From Costertonia aggregata (GTDB lineage Bacteria > Bacteroidota > Bacteroidia > Flavobacteriales > Flavobacteriaceae): DNA of 64,000 nucleotides. The position numbers and the translations under genes are program-made. A model generated the notes under the pieces. The model had not been told where the DNA came from. It saw only the letters and a list, made by a program, of their open reading frames with translations, and did not search any database. Location: positions 3,574,001-3,638,000 of the forward strand of contig NZ_CP058595.1 in NCBI RefSeq assembly GCF_013402795.1, in the 5' to 3' direction. Shown in pieces: positions 44,518-53,146 of the stretch (positions are counted from its first letter, which is position 1; each line of letters starts with the position of its first letter).

Positions 44518-45849
44518 TTACTTAATCGCTGAAACGATTTTGCGTAAAAAGACATTACTGTCAAACGCATCTTCATTAGCGAGCCCCGTACGCACCACCA
44601 CCAAGTCTTTTGAAGGTATGATAAATACCCGTTGCCCTTGAAATCCGTTGGCGGAATATAGGTCTTTGGGCACATCGGGATATTTACCTCCGGCGTTCAG
44701 CCAAAAATGGGCGCCGTATACACCATCGGAGTGTTCGGTCGGCTTTGTAACATAATCCACCCATTGCGGAGAAAAAATCCGCTCACCGTTCCAGTTGCCC
44801 CTATTCAAATACAATAGCCCAAACTTGGCCCAATCCCTCGTGTTGGCCCATGCATAGGACGAGCCCACAAAATTTCCCATCATATCGGTTTCGATAAGCA
44901 TCGAGTGCATCCCGATTTTATCGATAAGGGCGGTGTAGGGAAAATCCAAATATTTTTGATGAGTATCAAACTGTTTTCGCAACTCACCCGATAACAAATT
45001 GGTCGTGCCCGAAGAATAGTTCCATACTTCCCCCGGTGGGGCGATGACTTTTTTCTTTGCTTGGGCCAAAGTCATATCACTTTCCATAAAAAGCATTTTG
45101 GTCACATCGGATATCGATGCATAATCCTCGTCCCATTCCAGACCGCTCTGCATGCGCAATAAATGGTTCAGCGTAATGCCCATTTTGGTGTTTTTCATGC
45201 GTATGTCATCACCAAAAGGTTTATGATCTAGGGCTATCTTCCCTTCGTATTGTAGAATACCATACAACGTACCAAGAATACTTTTGGTCATGGACCAACC
45301 GAGAATGGGGGTTTCTTCGTCAAAACCATCCAAATATCTTTCGGCAACAATTTCATTTTTGTATACCACCAAAACGGTACGTGTCTTTTGCGTTTCATAA
45401 TTCGAGAATGCATAGTCCAGCGCATCATTGAGTTTGTCATACTCTATATTGTCAAAAACGGTATCTTTTTTTCCATTGTTCCCGTAAGGAAAGGGAAGAT
45501 TGTTTTTGAGCTGGGTTCGCTTAGGCTTTAAAGGTATTTTTGATGCGTCGTACTCCTCGTTTACCAAAACGCAGCCCAAGCCCTCTCTACATATGGTTTC
45601 CCGCTGCATGAGACCAAAAACGGATGCTTTTGCTTTCGCTTTGCCCATAGATACATCTGCCAGTCGTATCAAGGGCATATCGTTTTCGTTCTGAACGACG
45701 GATTCCGCGCCCCTTTCGGCAATAAAAACGGTCGAGGCCATATTCTTTGAGGCAAACCCCGAAATGAGGTTGAGCTTGGGATAGTTGTAGGCAACAGTGG
45801 CAATTAAAACCAACAGCAACACAAGTAAAAATCGTTTTAAAATCTTCAT
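44518..45849 (-). CDS. Serine hydrolase of the class C beta-lactamase family, membrane-anchored
   Basis: I start it at 45849 (MKILKRFLLVLLLVLIATVAY), which gives 443 aa and a typical signal-anchor; the frame extends 48 nt further. The penicillin-binding-type active site is present: SMTKSILG (S-x-x-K), and YSSGTTN (Y-x-N-like). A late LYSANGFQGQRVFII region holds the third motif position. Such proteins are commonly DD-peptidases or esterases, not resistance enzymes. Nothing nearby suggests beta-lactam resistance. Confidence 0.87.
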   Translation of the reverse strand: MKILKRFLLVLLLVLIATVAYNYPKLNLISGFASKNMASTVFIAERGAESVVQNENDMPLIRLADVSMGKAKAKASVFGLMQRETICREGLGCVLVNEEYDASKIPLKPKRTQLKNNLPFPYGNNGKKDTVFDNIEYDKLNDALDYAFSNYETQKTRTVLVVYKNEIVAERYLDGFDEETPILGWSMTKSILGTLYGILQYEGKIALDHKPFGDDIRMKNTKMGITLNHLLRMQSGLEWDEDYASISDVTKMLFMESDMTLAQAKKKVIAPPGEVWNYSSGTTNLLSGELRKQFDTHQKYLDFPYTALIDKIGMHSMLIETDMMGNFVGSSYAWANTRDWAKFGLLYLNRGNWNGERIFSPQWVDYVTKPTEHSDGVYGAHFWLNAGGKYPDVPKDLYSANGFQGQRVFIIPSKDLVVVRTGLANEDAFDSNVFLRKIVSAIK

Positions 45850-45992
45850 GAACGGTTTGTTTATCAAAATACCCCAAAAGGCTTTGGTTTTCATCAAATA
45901 ACATTATAAGCCGTGATAAGCCTGAGTATTAAAATCTTGATTATCGAGTAAAAAGTGTAATTTTAGAAATGTCAAAAGTAAGTATTTAATAC

Positions 45993-46868
45993 ATGTCGAA
46001 CATCGGTTTAATCATAGAAGAGAGAAGTAGGGATATCGGGGATTTCTTGGTAGGTAGATTAATACCCTTTCGTAAAAAACGGATGATAGGACCTTTTATC
46101 TTCATAGACCATATGGGCCCTACCCAATTGGGACCAAATACGTATATGGATGTTGACCAACATCCGCATATAGGGCTTTCTACCTTGACTTTTATGTTGG
46201 AAGGCGAGTTAATGCACGAGGATAGTATGGGCACCAAACAACGTATTCGCCCGGGTTCCGTCAATTGGATGGTTGCGGGTAAAGGAGTGTCGCATACCGA
46301 ACGAACACCGTCAGATTTGCGAAACGGTACGGTTTTTACGGCGCACGGTTATCAAATATGGGTAGCCTTACCTATGCACTTAGAGGATGTTGCGCCAGAG
46401 TTCCATCATTTTGAGCCCTCGGAACTGCCGACTTGGAAAGATGGTTTTGCGGAGTTTAAACTCATTGCAGGGAAAGGGTATGGCAAAGAATCGCCAGTAC
46501 CGGTACATTCCCCGCTGTTTATGGTAGAAATCAAGACCACCCACACCTATGAATTGAATACAAAAGACCATTTAAGAGGAGAAATCGGTATTTGTATCGT
46601 GGAAGGCAGTATCGAAGCTTGCGGTGAGATCATACAAAAGGGTAATATCGTGGTTTCAAAAGTAGAGGACACCTGTCACACCGTTCTAAGACCCAACACA
46701 CATATTCTTTTATTCGGTGGGGAAGTATTTCCCGAAGAAAGGCATATCTATTGGAATTTTGTTTCTTCGGATAAGGAAAAAATTGAAATCGCGAAACAAA
46801 AATGGGCACAAAAGACTTTTCCTATGATGCAAAACGATGACACTTACGTGCCATTGCCCCGTTCATAG
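45993..46868 (+). CDS. Pirin family protein
   Basis: A 291-aa bicupin. The pirin N-domain includes GPFIFIDHMGPTQLGP near residue 30, then HPHIGLSTLTFMLEGELMHED near 55 with the metal-binding histidines, and IRPGSVNWMVAGKGVSHTER near 86. The C-terminal cupin ends around LFGGEVFPEERHIYWNFV. Some pirins are quercetinases, and the specific role here is unknown. The last 6 nt overlap the end of the opposing DUF2452 gene. Confidence 0.92.
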   Translation: MSNIGLIIEERSRDIGDFLVGRLIPFRKKRMIGPFIFIDHMGPTQLGPNTYMDVDQHPHIGLSTLTFMLEGELMHEDSMGTKQRIRPGSVNWMVAGKGVSHTERTPSDLRNGTVFTAHGYQIWVALPMHLEDVAPEFHHFEPSELPTWKDGFAEFKLIAGKGYGKESPVPVHSPLFMVEIKTTHTYELNTKDHLRGEIGICIVEGSIEACGEIIQKGNIVVSKVEDTCHTVLRPNTHILLFGGEVFPEERHIYWNFVSSDKEKIEIAKQKWAQKTFPMMQNDDTYVPLPRS

Positions 46869-47264
46869 TTTTTCCCAAGTGCGGTCGGGGCCTAATTTAA
46901 AACTCCCCAAATGTTCAAAATTGCACTCATCCGGTAAAATTAGGGATAAAAAAGTGCTCTCATCCTTTGATTTATAGAGGTGATACGTTTTACCGACTAT
47001 GGGTTCAAAACTAAATTTTGCATTGTAAACCAATCTGTTGTACTCAAATTCTTCCATCATTTTGGAATATTCGGCCTGAATGGATTCATATTTTGCCTTA
47101 AATTGGTTGTTCGCACTTACAATGTTGGTGTTTTTCCATGAGGTAACATCGGGCGGAGTGATTTTTGGGGCCGAAACACCGCTGGCATATGGTAACAGTT
47201 TCGCGTTGTAAGATTGGTTGTCTTCGTCAAAAACAACATTGTCAGGCTTTTTTTCTTTTGTCAT
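46863..47264 (-). CDS. DUF2452 family protein
   Basis: A 133-aa soluble protein matching the DUF2452 pattern: KPDNVVFDEDNQSYNAKLLP at the start, FEPIVGKTYHLYKSKD near residue 88 and LSLILPDECNFEHLGSFKLG before the end. No function is known. It converges on pirin and overlaps it by 6 nt at the stops. Confidence 0.88.
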   Translation of the reverse strand: MTKEKKPDNVVFDEDNQSYNAKLLPYASGVSAPKITPPDVTSWKNTNIVSANNQFKAKYESIQAEYSKMMEEFEYNRLVYNAKFSFEPIVGKTYHLYKSKDESTFLSLILPDECNFEHLGSFKLGPDRTWEKL

Positions 47265-47436
47265 CTGTTTACGTTTATCAACTTTACAAGGTCAGATGTA
47301 ATTCGTCTAATAACAACACCATCACACGCATGTGGATTTGTTACGACTCATTTCATAGCGCTACAAAATTAAAGAAAAAGCAGGGATAATATTTTATTGG
47401 GAAAAGTATAGCTGACTTTATTCGTAAATTTAAGCC

Positions 47437-47871
47437 ATGCGATTTGTGGTCAAACTAGTTCTCTTAGCTCTGTTTTCTTTCCTTTTTTCATGTAAAAACG
47501 AAAATAGGGACGAAACGGACCCTTATGTTTGGATTCCCATACAGGTAAATGTTTCCGCTTATAATTCCGTTACATGGCAGACCGATGGGCAACCCAATAT
47601 CGCCGCTTGGGGCGATACCTTAAAGCCAAACATGAAGGCAATTGCCGTTTCACGTGATTTACTTAAAAAAGGACTCTCCCATAATACCATGGTCCAAATC
47701 GAATCTTTGCCCGACACTTTTTTGGTGAAAGATAAAATGCATTGGAAATGGCGAAATAAAATTGATATTTTTATGGGGAAAGATGTAAAAAGGGCGAGAG
47801 AATGGGGGAGAAAAAAATTGGCCATAAAATTTAGGATATTGAAGGATAGTATTAACGGTGACAACCCATGA
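47437..47871 (+). CDS. 3D-domain lipoprotein
   Basis: A 144-aa exported lipoprotein (FSFLFSC lipobox near residue 19). The mature part is a 3D domain, named for three conserved aspartates and shared with MltA lytic transglycosylases: IAAWGDTLKPNMKAIAVSRD, then LPDTFLVKDKMHW and IDIFMGKD. It probably binds or cleaves peptidoglycan glycan strands. Its stop overlaps the start of the amidase gene (ATGA), and the M14 gene follows, forming an envelope-directed cassette. Confidence 0.88.
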   Translation: MRFVVKLVLLALFSFLFSCKNENRDETDPYVWIPIQVNVSAYNSVTWQTDGQPNIAAWGDTLKPNMKAIAVSRDLLKKGLSHNTMVQIESLPDTFLVKDKMHWKWRNKIDIFMGKDVKRAREWGRKKLAIKFRILKDSINGDNP

Positions 47872-48527
47872 AAAATAGACTTGTATCTTTTTTGTTGATA
47901 GCGATCGTTCTCTCTTGTAGACCATCTATCGAAATAACGGATAAACCCATTACTTTTGATGAAGAGCGAAAAGCATTGACCTTGCAGTATTTGTCTTCCC
48001 ATTATGGGTTGGAAAAAGAAGAGCCGAGCATCACCCCAAAAATGATAGTATTGCATTGGACGGTCATTCCCACGTTGGAAAAGTCATTCAATGCTTTTGA
48101 CCCGGTTAAGTTGCCCAACTGGCGGCCTGACATTGAAAAGGCAAGCGCATTGAATGTTTCTTCTCAATTTTTAGTGGATAGGGACGGCACTATTTACAGA
48201 TTAATGCCCGAAACCGTAATGGCAAGACATGTAATTGGACTCAACCACTGCGCCATAGGAGTTGAAAATGTTGGTGGTACCAAGGAATTTCCCTTGACCG
48301 AGGCACAATTGCAATCCAATATTAAGTTGGTAAATTACCTGACTAAAAAGTACGATATTGAATATCTGATCGGCCATTACGAATACACCCTGTTTGAAAA
48401 CCATAGGTTGTGGTTGGAAAAGGATGCTGGTTATCGCACAAAAAAGACCGACCCGGGAGAGGGTTTTATGGCCAATGTAAGAGAGGCTTCAAAACATTTA
48501 AATTTTAAACCGTTACCAAAGCAATGA
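47868..48527 (+). CDS. N-acetylmuramoyl-L-alanine amidase (Amidase_2) lipoprotein
   Basis: A 219-aa exported lipoprotein (VLSC lipobox near residue 17). The amidase_2/PGRP fold is shown by MIVLHWTVIPTLEKSF with the first zinc histidine, SQFLVDRDGTIYRLMPE, HVIGLNHCAIGVENVGG and IGHYEY, and a final KTDPGEGF motif carrying the zinc-ligand Asp region. It would cut the amide between muramic acid and L-Ala. Co-translated with the upstream 3D-domain gene and 4 nt from the M14 gene. Confidence 0.92.
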   Translation: MKNRLVSFLLIAIVLSCRPSIEITDKPITFDEERKALTLQYLSSHYGLEKEEPSITPKMIVLHWTVIPTLEKSFNAFDPVKLPNWRPDIEKASALNVSSQFLVDRDGTIYRLMPETVMARHVIGLNHCAIGVENVGGTKEFPLTEAQLQSNIKLVNYLTKKYDIEYLIGHYEYTLFENHRLWLEKDAGYRTKKTDPGEGFMANVREASKHLNFKPLPKQ

Positions 48528-48531
48528 TTTT

Positions 48532-49992
48532 ATGAAGCGCATTGTATCACTATTATTTTTAATCACTTATGTGTGTTCGGCACAAGAAACCGCAATCACT
48601 TCTTCTTTATACGATACTTATGATAAGTATAAAGAGGTCACATTGAACAAAAGGCGAATAAAGCATCATGAACTACAACCACTTCTTGCCAAATACCGTG
48701 ACAATCCAAAATTTACCGTTCAAGAAGTCGGATCTTCGATTGAAGGCAGGGATTTATCTTTGGTGAGTATAGGAAAAGGAGATATAGATGTTTTTTTATG
48801 GTCTCAAATGCACGGTGACGAGCCTACGGCAACACAAGCGATATTCGATATCCTCAACTTTTTGGACAGTGATGATTTTAAAACAGAGAAAGATGAGATT
48901 TTGAATAATCTCACAGTCCATTTTTTGCCTATGCTCAATCCTGACGGTGCCGAGGTGTTTCAGCGCAGAAACAGGTTGGGCATTGATATCAATAGGGATG
49001 CCTTACATTTACAATCCCCCGAAGGCCAAACCCTAAAACGGGTCAGGGATAGTTTAAATGCCGATTTTGGATTTAACCTTCATGATCAGAGCACCTACTA
49101 CAATGCAGAACGCACAAATAAGCCCGCTACGATTTCATATTTGGCCCCAGCCTTTAACTATGAAAAGGATATCGACAAAAAGAGGGGCGATGCTATGAAA
49201 ATCATTGTTTTTATGAATGCTATAATTCAAGAATACGCTCCGGGTCAAGTAGGCAGATATAATGACGATTTTGAGCCGAGGGCCTTTGGGGACAATATTC
49301 AAAAATGGGGTACAAGCACCATCTTAATTGAATCAGGCGGTTTCCTAGACGATATAGAAAAGCAGGAGATCCGTAAATTAAATTATGTTTCCATATTATC
49401 GGCCTTACATACAATCGCTAAGGGCAGTTACAATGATATTTCTATCTCTGATTATGAAAAGATTCCAGAGAACGATAGGAAACTCTTCAATTTAAAAATT
49501 GAAAATGCCACATATGAGCTTTTGGGAAAACCCTACATACTTGATATTGGCATGAACCGCTTGGAAGTGAATACAGCGGAATATAAGGACTTTTGGTATA
49601 GTAGCCGAATTATAGACCAAGGTGACCTATCAACCTTTTACGGTTATGAAACCCTAGATGCTACCGGTTATACCCTCAGGTCGGGAAAGGTGTATCCTGA
49701 AGTATTGCAGTCCGTTGACCAATTGAATACTATTGACCCCATGGCGCTTTTGAAAAAAGGATATACCTACATAAAGATGAAAACGATACCATCTCAATTA
49801 ATTTCGTCTCCAATTCCGTTACATTTAGTTGGCACATCGTTTAAATTGCCCGATTTTGATATCAGGGTAGGTGCTAACCCAACCTTTTTACTGGAGAAAA
49901 ACGGAGCGCTTGAATACGCTGTTATCAATGGATTTCTAATCGATTTAAAAACAGAAAAGGGCGATTTTAAAAATGCCATGATTTATAGATAA
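48532..49992 (+). CDS. Exported M14 family zinc carboxypeptidase
   Basis: A 486-aa exported enzyme (MKRIVSLLFLITYVCSAQ signal peptide). Catalytic residues of M14 are visible: QMHGDEPTATQAIFDIL (zinc His and Glu), NPDGAEVFQRRNRLGIDINRD, FGFNLHDQSTYYNA with the third zinc His, and TILIESGGF with the general-base Glu. Residues about 350-486 form an unassigned C-terminal extension. Following an amidase, a role in trimming peptidoglycan peptides is a reasonable inference, although dietary-protein-type activity is also possible. Confidence 0.9.
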   Translation: MKRIVSLLFLITYVCSAQETAITSSLYDTYDKYKEVTLNKRRIKHHELQPLLAKYRDNPKFTVQEVGSSIEGRDLSLVSIGKGDIDVFLWSQMHGDEPTATQAIFDILNFLDSDDFKTEKDEILNNLTVHFLPMLNPDGAEVFQRRNRLGIDINRDALHLQSPEGQTLKRVRDSLNADFGFNLHDQSTYYNAERTNKPATISYLAPAFNYEKDIDKKRGDAMKIIVFMNAIIQEYAPGQVGRYNDDFEPRAFGDNIQKWGTSTILIESGGFLDDIEKQEIRKLNYVSILSALHTIAKGSYNDISISDYEKIPENDRKLFNLKIENATYELLGKPYILDIGMNRLEVNTAEYKDFWYSSRIIDQGDLSTFYGYETLDATGYTLRSGKVYPEVLQSVDQLNTIDPMALLKKGYTYIKMKTIPSQLISSPIPLHLVGTSFKLPDFDIRVGANPTFLLEKNGALEYAVINGFLIDLKTEKGDFKNAMIYR

Positions 49993-49998
49993 TTTAAA

Positions 49999-50166
49999 TC
50001 AGTATCCAAATCTAATGGTCATTTGTGAACCATAAGCGATTAAAACAATAAGCATCACCAGTAATGTGGATACTATGGTCATAAAAATGGATAGGGTAGT
50101 GGCCTTATACCATTTTGGCATGCCGTTTAGGGTGCTGTTTTGAATAATTGTGTTGAGTACATCCAT
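49999..50166 (-). CDS. 55-aa single-pass membrane protein
   Basis: A short gene: ATG at 50164-50166, stop TCA (reverse TGA) at 49999-50001. The product begins MDVLNTIIQNSTLNGMPKWY and has one long hydrophobic segment (about 24-47, SIFMTIVSTLLVMLIVLIAY). A GAAGAAATC sequence just ahead of the ATG could act in initiation. It converges on the M14 gene with 6 nt between stops. Coding is likely but unproven; function unknown. Confidence 0.5.
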   Translation of the reverse strand: MDVLNTIIQNSTLNGMPKWYKATTLSIFMTIVSTLLVMLIVLIAYGSQMTIRFGY

Positions 50167-50302
50167 GATTTCTTCTTTTTACATTAAACTTCATCATAGT
50201 TTTTAGGATGTAGGCGATCATATTTGTTTGGGTGTTCTATACTAAAAACAATTACCGGGCCAAAAACCCGAACCCATTTTGGTTGTCTTGGATGTACTGC
50301 AT

Positions 50303-50335
50303 AAAAAAAGGATGAACCGCAGTTCATCCTTTTTT
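50303..50335. terminator. Rho-independent terminator downstream of the second OmpA lipoprotein
   Basis: Stem GGATGAAC (50310-50317) / GTTCATCC (50322-50329), CGCA loop, A7 on the left and T6 on the right. It lies 32 nt past the stop of the minus-strand OmpA gene. Confidence 0.9.
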
Positions 50336-50366
50336 AAATTTTGTGTTAGACTAATTAGACTATACG

Positions 50367-51194
50367 TTACATGCTTTCAGCATCTAAAAGTGCAAAGAAC
50401 TTATCCAGGTTCGGGATAATCACAATTTTGGTACGTCTGTTTTTGGCCATGTTCTCCTTGGAATCATTCTCTACCAAAGGTAAATAGCTACTTCTACCGG
50501 CAGCAATCATTTTGGCCGGGTCTACGTTATATTCGTTTTGTAACTTTCTTACGATAGATGTGGCACGTTTTACACTTAAATCCCAGTTATCCTCCAATAC
50601 TGCCGTATTTATGGTTCTAGAATCGGTATGGCCTTCTACCATAACTTCCATACTTGGTTCGGAATTGATGACCTCTGCCAGTTTACCTAGTATGGTTGAT
50701 GCCTTGTTGCTTATCTTGTAGCTTCCGCTGTTGAACAAAAGCTTGTCGGAAATATTGATCATAACAACAGTCTTATCAATATTTACGTCAACATCATCTT
50801 CCTCATCAGAGATGGACTTTTTTAAATTATAGGAAACGGCCAAGTTCATAGAGTCTTGCAAGGTTTTCGCTTCCGCTAATTTGGCAGGGTCAACTTTTGC
50901 CAAGGTGGCCCTCATCTTCGCTTTGGTATTGTTGCTCATAACCGCAACATCTTCAACCGATGCGTACTGTGCGTCATTTACCTCTTTGAGCGAATTTATT
51001 TTTTCATTGTATTCGGTGACCCGAGCCTCTATTTTTGCCATTTTGGTCTCCAAGTCTTCTTTTTCGGCTTGAGTTTTGACCAGGGTACTTTTGGTATCGG
51101 ACAAATCGTTCTCCAATGCTACATATTTTTTCTTGGATACGCATGATGCCAACACGAATACGGAAAGTGTACTTACAAAAATTGATTTTTTCAT
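50367..51194 (-). CDS. OmpA family lipoprotein with coiled-coil stalk (second copy)
   Basis: A 275-aa paralogue of the 20.8-21.6 kb protein. The lipobox is LASC (Cys18) followed by VSKKKY. A coiled coil runs about 22-100. The OmpA-like domain has LLFNSGSYKI, MVEGHTDS, NWDLSVKRA with Asp205 and Arg210, and KNRRTKIVI. The stalk sequence is quite different from the other paralogue, suggesting different spacing or partners. Monocistronic with its own terminator. Confidence 0.93.
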   Translation of the reverse strand: MKKSIFVSTLSVFVLASCVSKKKYVALENDLSDTKSTLVKTQAEKEDLETKMAKIEARVTEYNEKINSLKEVNDAQYASVEDVAVMSNNTKAKMRATLAKVDPAKLAEAKTLQDSMNLAVSYNLKKSISDEEDDVDVNIDKTVVMINISDKLLFNSGSYKISNKASTILGKLAEVINSEPSMEVMVEGHTDSRTINTAVLEDNWDLSVKRATSIVRKLQNEYNVDPAKMIAAGRSSYLPLVENDSKENMAKNRRTKIVIIPNLDKFFALLDAESM

Positions 51195-51341
51195 TGTGTA
51201 GTGATATTAAATTTTCGTTTGGTTGTAGATACGGAACAAAAACGAATATGGATGTTAATGGAATGACAACAGGAGAAAAAAGAAGCGGTTAATAGAACTA
51301 CATCATTGATTTACAACCTACAGTACATTTGGCTTTACAAT

Positions 51342-51369
51342 AAAAAAGATGCCTTTAGAGCATCTTTCT
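51342..51369. terminator. Rho-independent terminator downstream of the VWA lipoprotein
   Basis: Stem AAAGATGC (51345-51352) / GCATCTTT (51360-51367) with a 7-nt loop and an A-run that becomes the U-run on the minus strand. It follows the minus-strand VWA gene by 25 nt. Confidence 0.8.
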
Positions 51370-51393
51370 TATTTATGATATTGTGCTTGAAAT

Positions 51394-52485
51394 TTATTCG
51401 CAGCCCCCGGTAAAACCATTGGCGTTGAACTTGGTTTGTACGGCACCTTCCAAATTACCGCTTTTCAATTGTATGGCCAGGTTGTTATCGCCACTCCCGT
51501 CACGTTTTGGGCTACAATATTCAAACAGGTAAAAACTATTGGCTCTTTCGGAAACCTTTTGCGAAATCTCGTTAAAGGTGGTTTCCAGCTCTTCTTTGTT
51601 GTTGGCGAACACACTTGCCGTTTTGCCTATATCCATTAATACTTGTGTGTCGATTTCGGCACCTAGCCCTATCGTGAAAAAAGAAATGTTTTCATTGGCA
51701 TTATCCACCTTTTCTTGGGCCGAAGCTCTGGTAAACCTTGATGCTTGGTCCGTACCATCGGTAAAAATGACGACCGATGCAGCACCGATTTTCCCACCTT
51801 CGGTACTCTCCGCCAACACATTGGAGGCAATATCGGTTGATTTGATTACCGCACCGTAAAGATCTGTAGATGGGTCGTTGCTGATATCATCGGTAATACC
51901 TTCGATTGCTGCGGTAAGTTCTGTTTTTGATGCCGTTAAAGGGTTCAATAGGTGCAATTCATCTTCTCCGTCAAACCAATAGATGGCCATTTTAAATGCT
52001 TCGTTGGTAGTCGCCGGCATTACATTGTCAACAAAACTTATACTGGCCGATTTTAATTCGTCTAAGCTGCTGCTCAGCACACTATTGCTCAAATCCAACA
52101 CCAATAGGGTGTTTGTACTGAATATTTGCGAATTGGGCGATATACGGGCCTGTGATTCGGATTTTGAAATGGTATTGAAACAATCATCGTTCCTGCCCTG
52201 TTCAAAAATGGTAAATTGATCTGCGGTGAGTCCCGAAATAGGATTATCGTCAACATCTGAAACCCTAAATAGTATTGATACCTTTCCCGGTAGCGTGGTA
52301 AATTGCTCCTGTATGGATAATATCAACTCATTTTCTCCAAACCCGAGACAATCGTCGACTTGCCCACCTTTGCCGAACTTACCACCAGGATTCAATAAAA
52401 AATCTACATCATCGTCGGAATTCCCGCAAGAGAGGACAAGGGTTGCGGTAAAAAATAAAGCAAATAGCTTTGTAAACAGTTTCAT
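51394..52485 (-). CDS. VWA-domain lipoprotein
   Basis: About 363 aa from 52485 (MKLFTKLFALFFTATLVLSC), which gives a clean signal peptide and lipobox; the frame extends 21 nt upstream. The mature part opens with an Asp-rich, Gly-rich linker, then IILSIQEQ...LFRVSDVDDNPISGLTADQF, and a von Willebrand A domain. MIDAS residues are visible: LVLDLSNSVLSS (D-x-S-x-S) near residue 135 and VIFTDGTDQ near 245. It probably mediates metal-dependent binding at the cell surface. Neighbour genes give no partner. Confidence 0.88.
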   Translation of the reverse strand: MKLFTKLFALFFTATLVLSCGNSDDDVDFLLNPGGKFGKGGQVDDCLGFGENELILSIQEQFTTLPGKVSILFRVSDVDDNPISGLTADQFTIFEQGRNDDCFNTISKSESQARISPNSQIFSTNTLLVLDLSNSVLSSSLDELKSASISFVDNVMPATTNEAFKMAIYWFDGEDELHLLNPLTASKTELTAAIEGITDDISNDPSTDLYGAVIKSTDIASNVLAESTEGGKIGAASVVIFTDGTDQASRFTRASAQEKVDNANENISFFTIGLGAEIDTQVLMDIGKTASVFANNKEELETTFNEISQKVSERANSFYLFEYCSPKRDGSGDNNLAIQLKSGNLEGAVQTKFNANGFTGGCE

Positions 52486-52670
52486 TTTCTTTGATTTATG
52501 GTTCAACCTTCAGAACGCCAAAAACCACTATAAATTATGGTCGCACAAAAAGATATTTGTTAAAGAATGTTAAATAGAATCGGCAGGTGTTAAAATAAAA
52601 TCCTCGAATTACAATTTTTAATACCTTGTAAGGGAAAGCTTCCACACTTAATCAATCTTAAAACAAGACT

Positions 52671-53132
52671 ATGGCAACGTATCAATTAAAAGTAAATGGA
52701 AAATCACAGACCGTTGAGGCGAGTGAGGACACCCCCTTATTATGGATTCTCCGTGATCATTTAGATTTGGTGGGCACAAAATTTGGTTGCGGTATAGCCC
52801 AATGCGGGGCTTGTACGGTACATTTGGACGGTAATGCCGTTAGAAGTTGCTCTTTGCCCATAGCCTCGGTACAAAATCAAGAAATTACGACTATTGAAGG
52901 TTTATCGGAAGATGGCTCACACCCTGTACAAAAAGCCTGGAAAGCGGTTGACGTACCGCAGTGCGGATATTGCCAAGCCGGTCAAATTATGACCGCATCG
53001 GCCTTTTTGGAGAAGAATCCGGCTCCGACCGAAGAAGAAATCAAGAATGCCATGCATGGAAACATATGCAGATGTGCATCGTATAATCGAATTTACAAGG
53101 CGGTTGAAATGGCAGCCGAAAACAAATCCTAA
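52671..53132 (+). CDS. (2Fe-2S) subunit of a molybdenum hydroxylase (IorA-like)
   Basis: A 153-aa electron-transfer subunit with two [2Fe-2S] clusters. [12 protein letters not shown] near residue 40 is the plant-ferredoxin-type site, and [10 protein letters not shown] plus the terminal [11 protein letters not shown] hold the second cluster near the Mo cofactor. It resembles isoquinoline 1-oxidoreductase alpha subunits. First gene of a five-gene operon: the Mo subunit follows after 14 nt. Confidence 0.95.
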   Translation: MATYQLKVNGKSQTVEASEDTPLLWILRDHLDLVGTKFGCGIAQCGACTVHLDGNAVRSCSLPIASVQNQEITTIEGLSEDGSHPVQKAWKAVDVPQCGYCQAGQIMTASAFLEKNPAPTEEEIKNAMHGNICRCASYNRIYKAVEMAAENKS

Positions 53133-53146
53133 TCAATCCAAAAAAC

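Noticed and set aside
44518-45849. Beta-lactam resistance gene
   Set aside because: The fold is class C-like, but such proteins are usually peptidases or esterases and the context gives no resistance signal.
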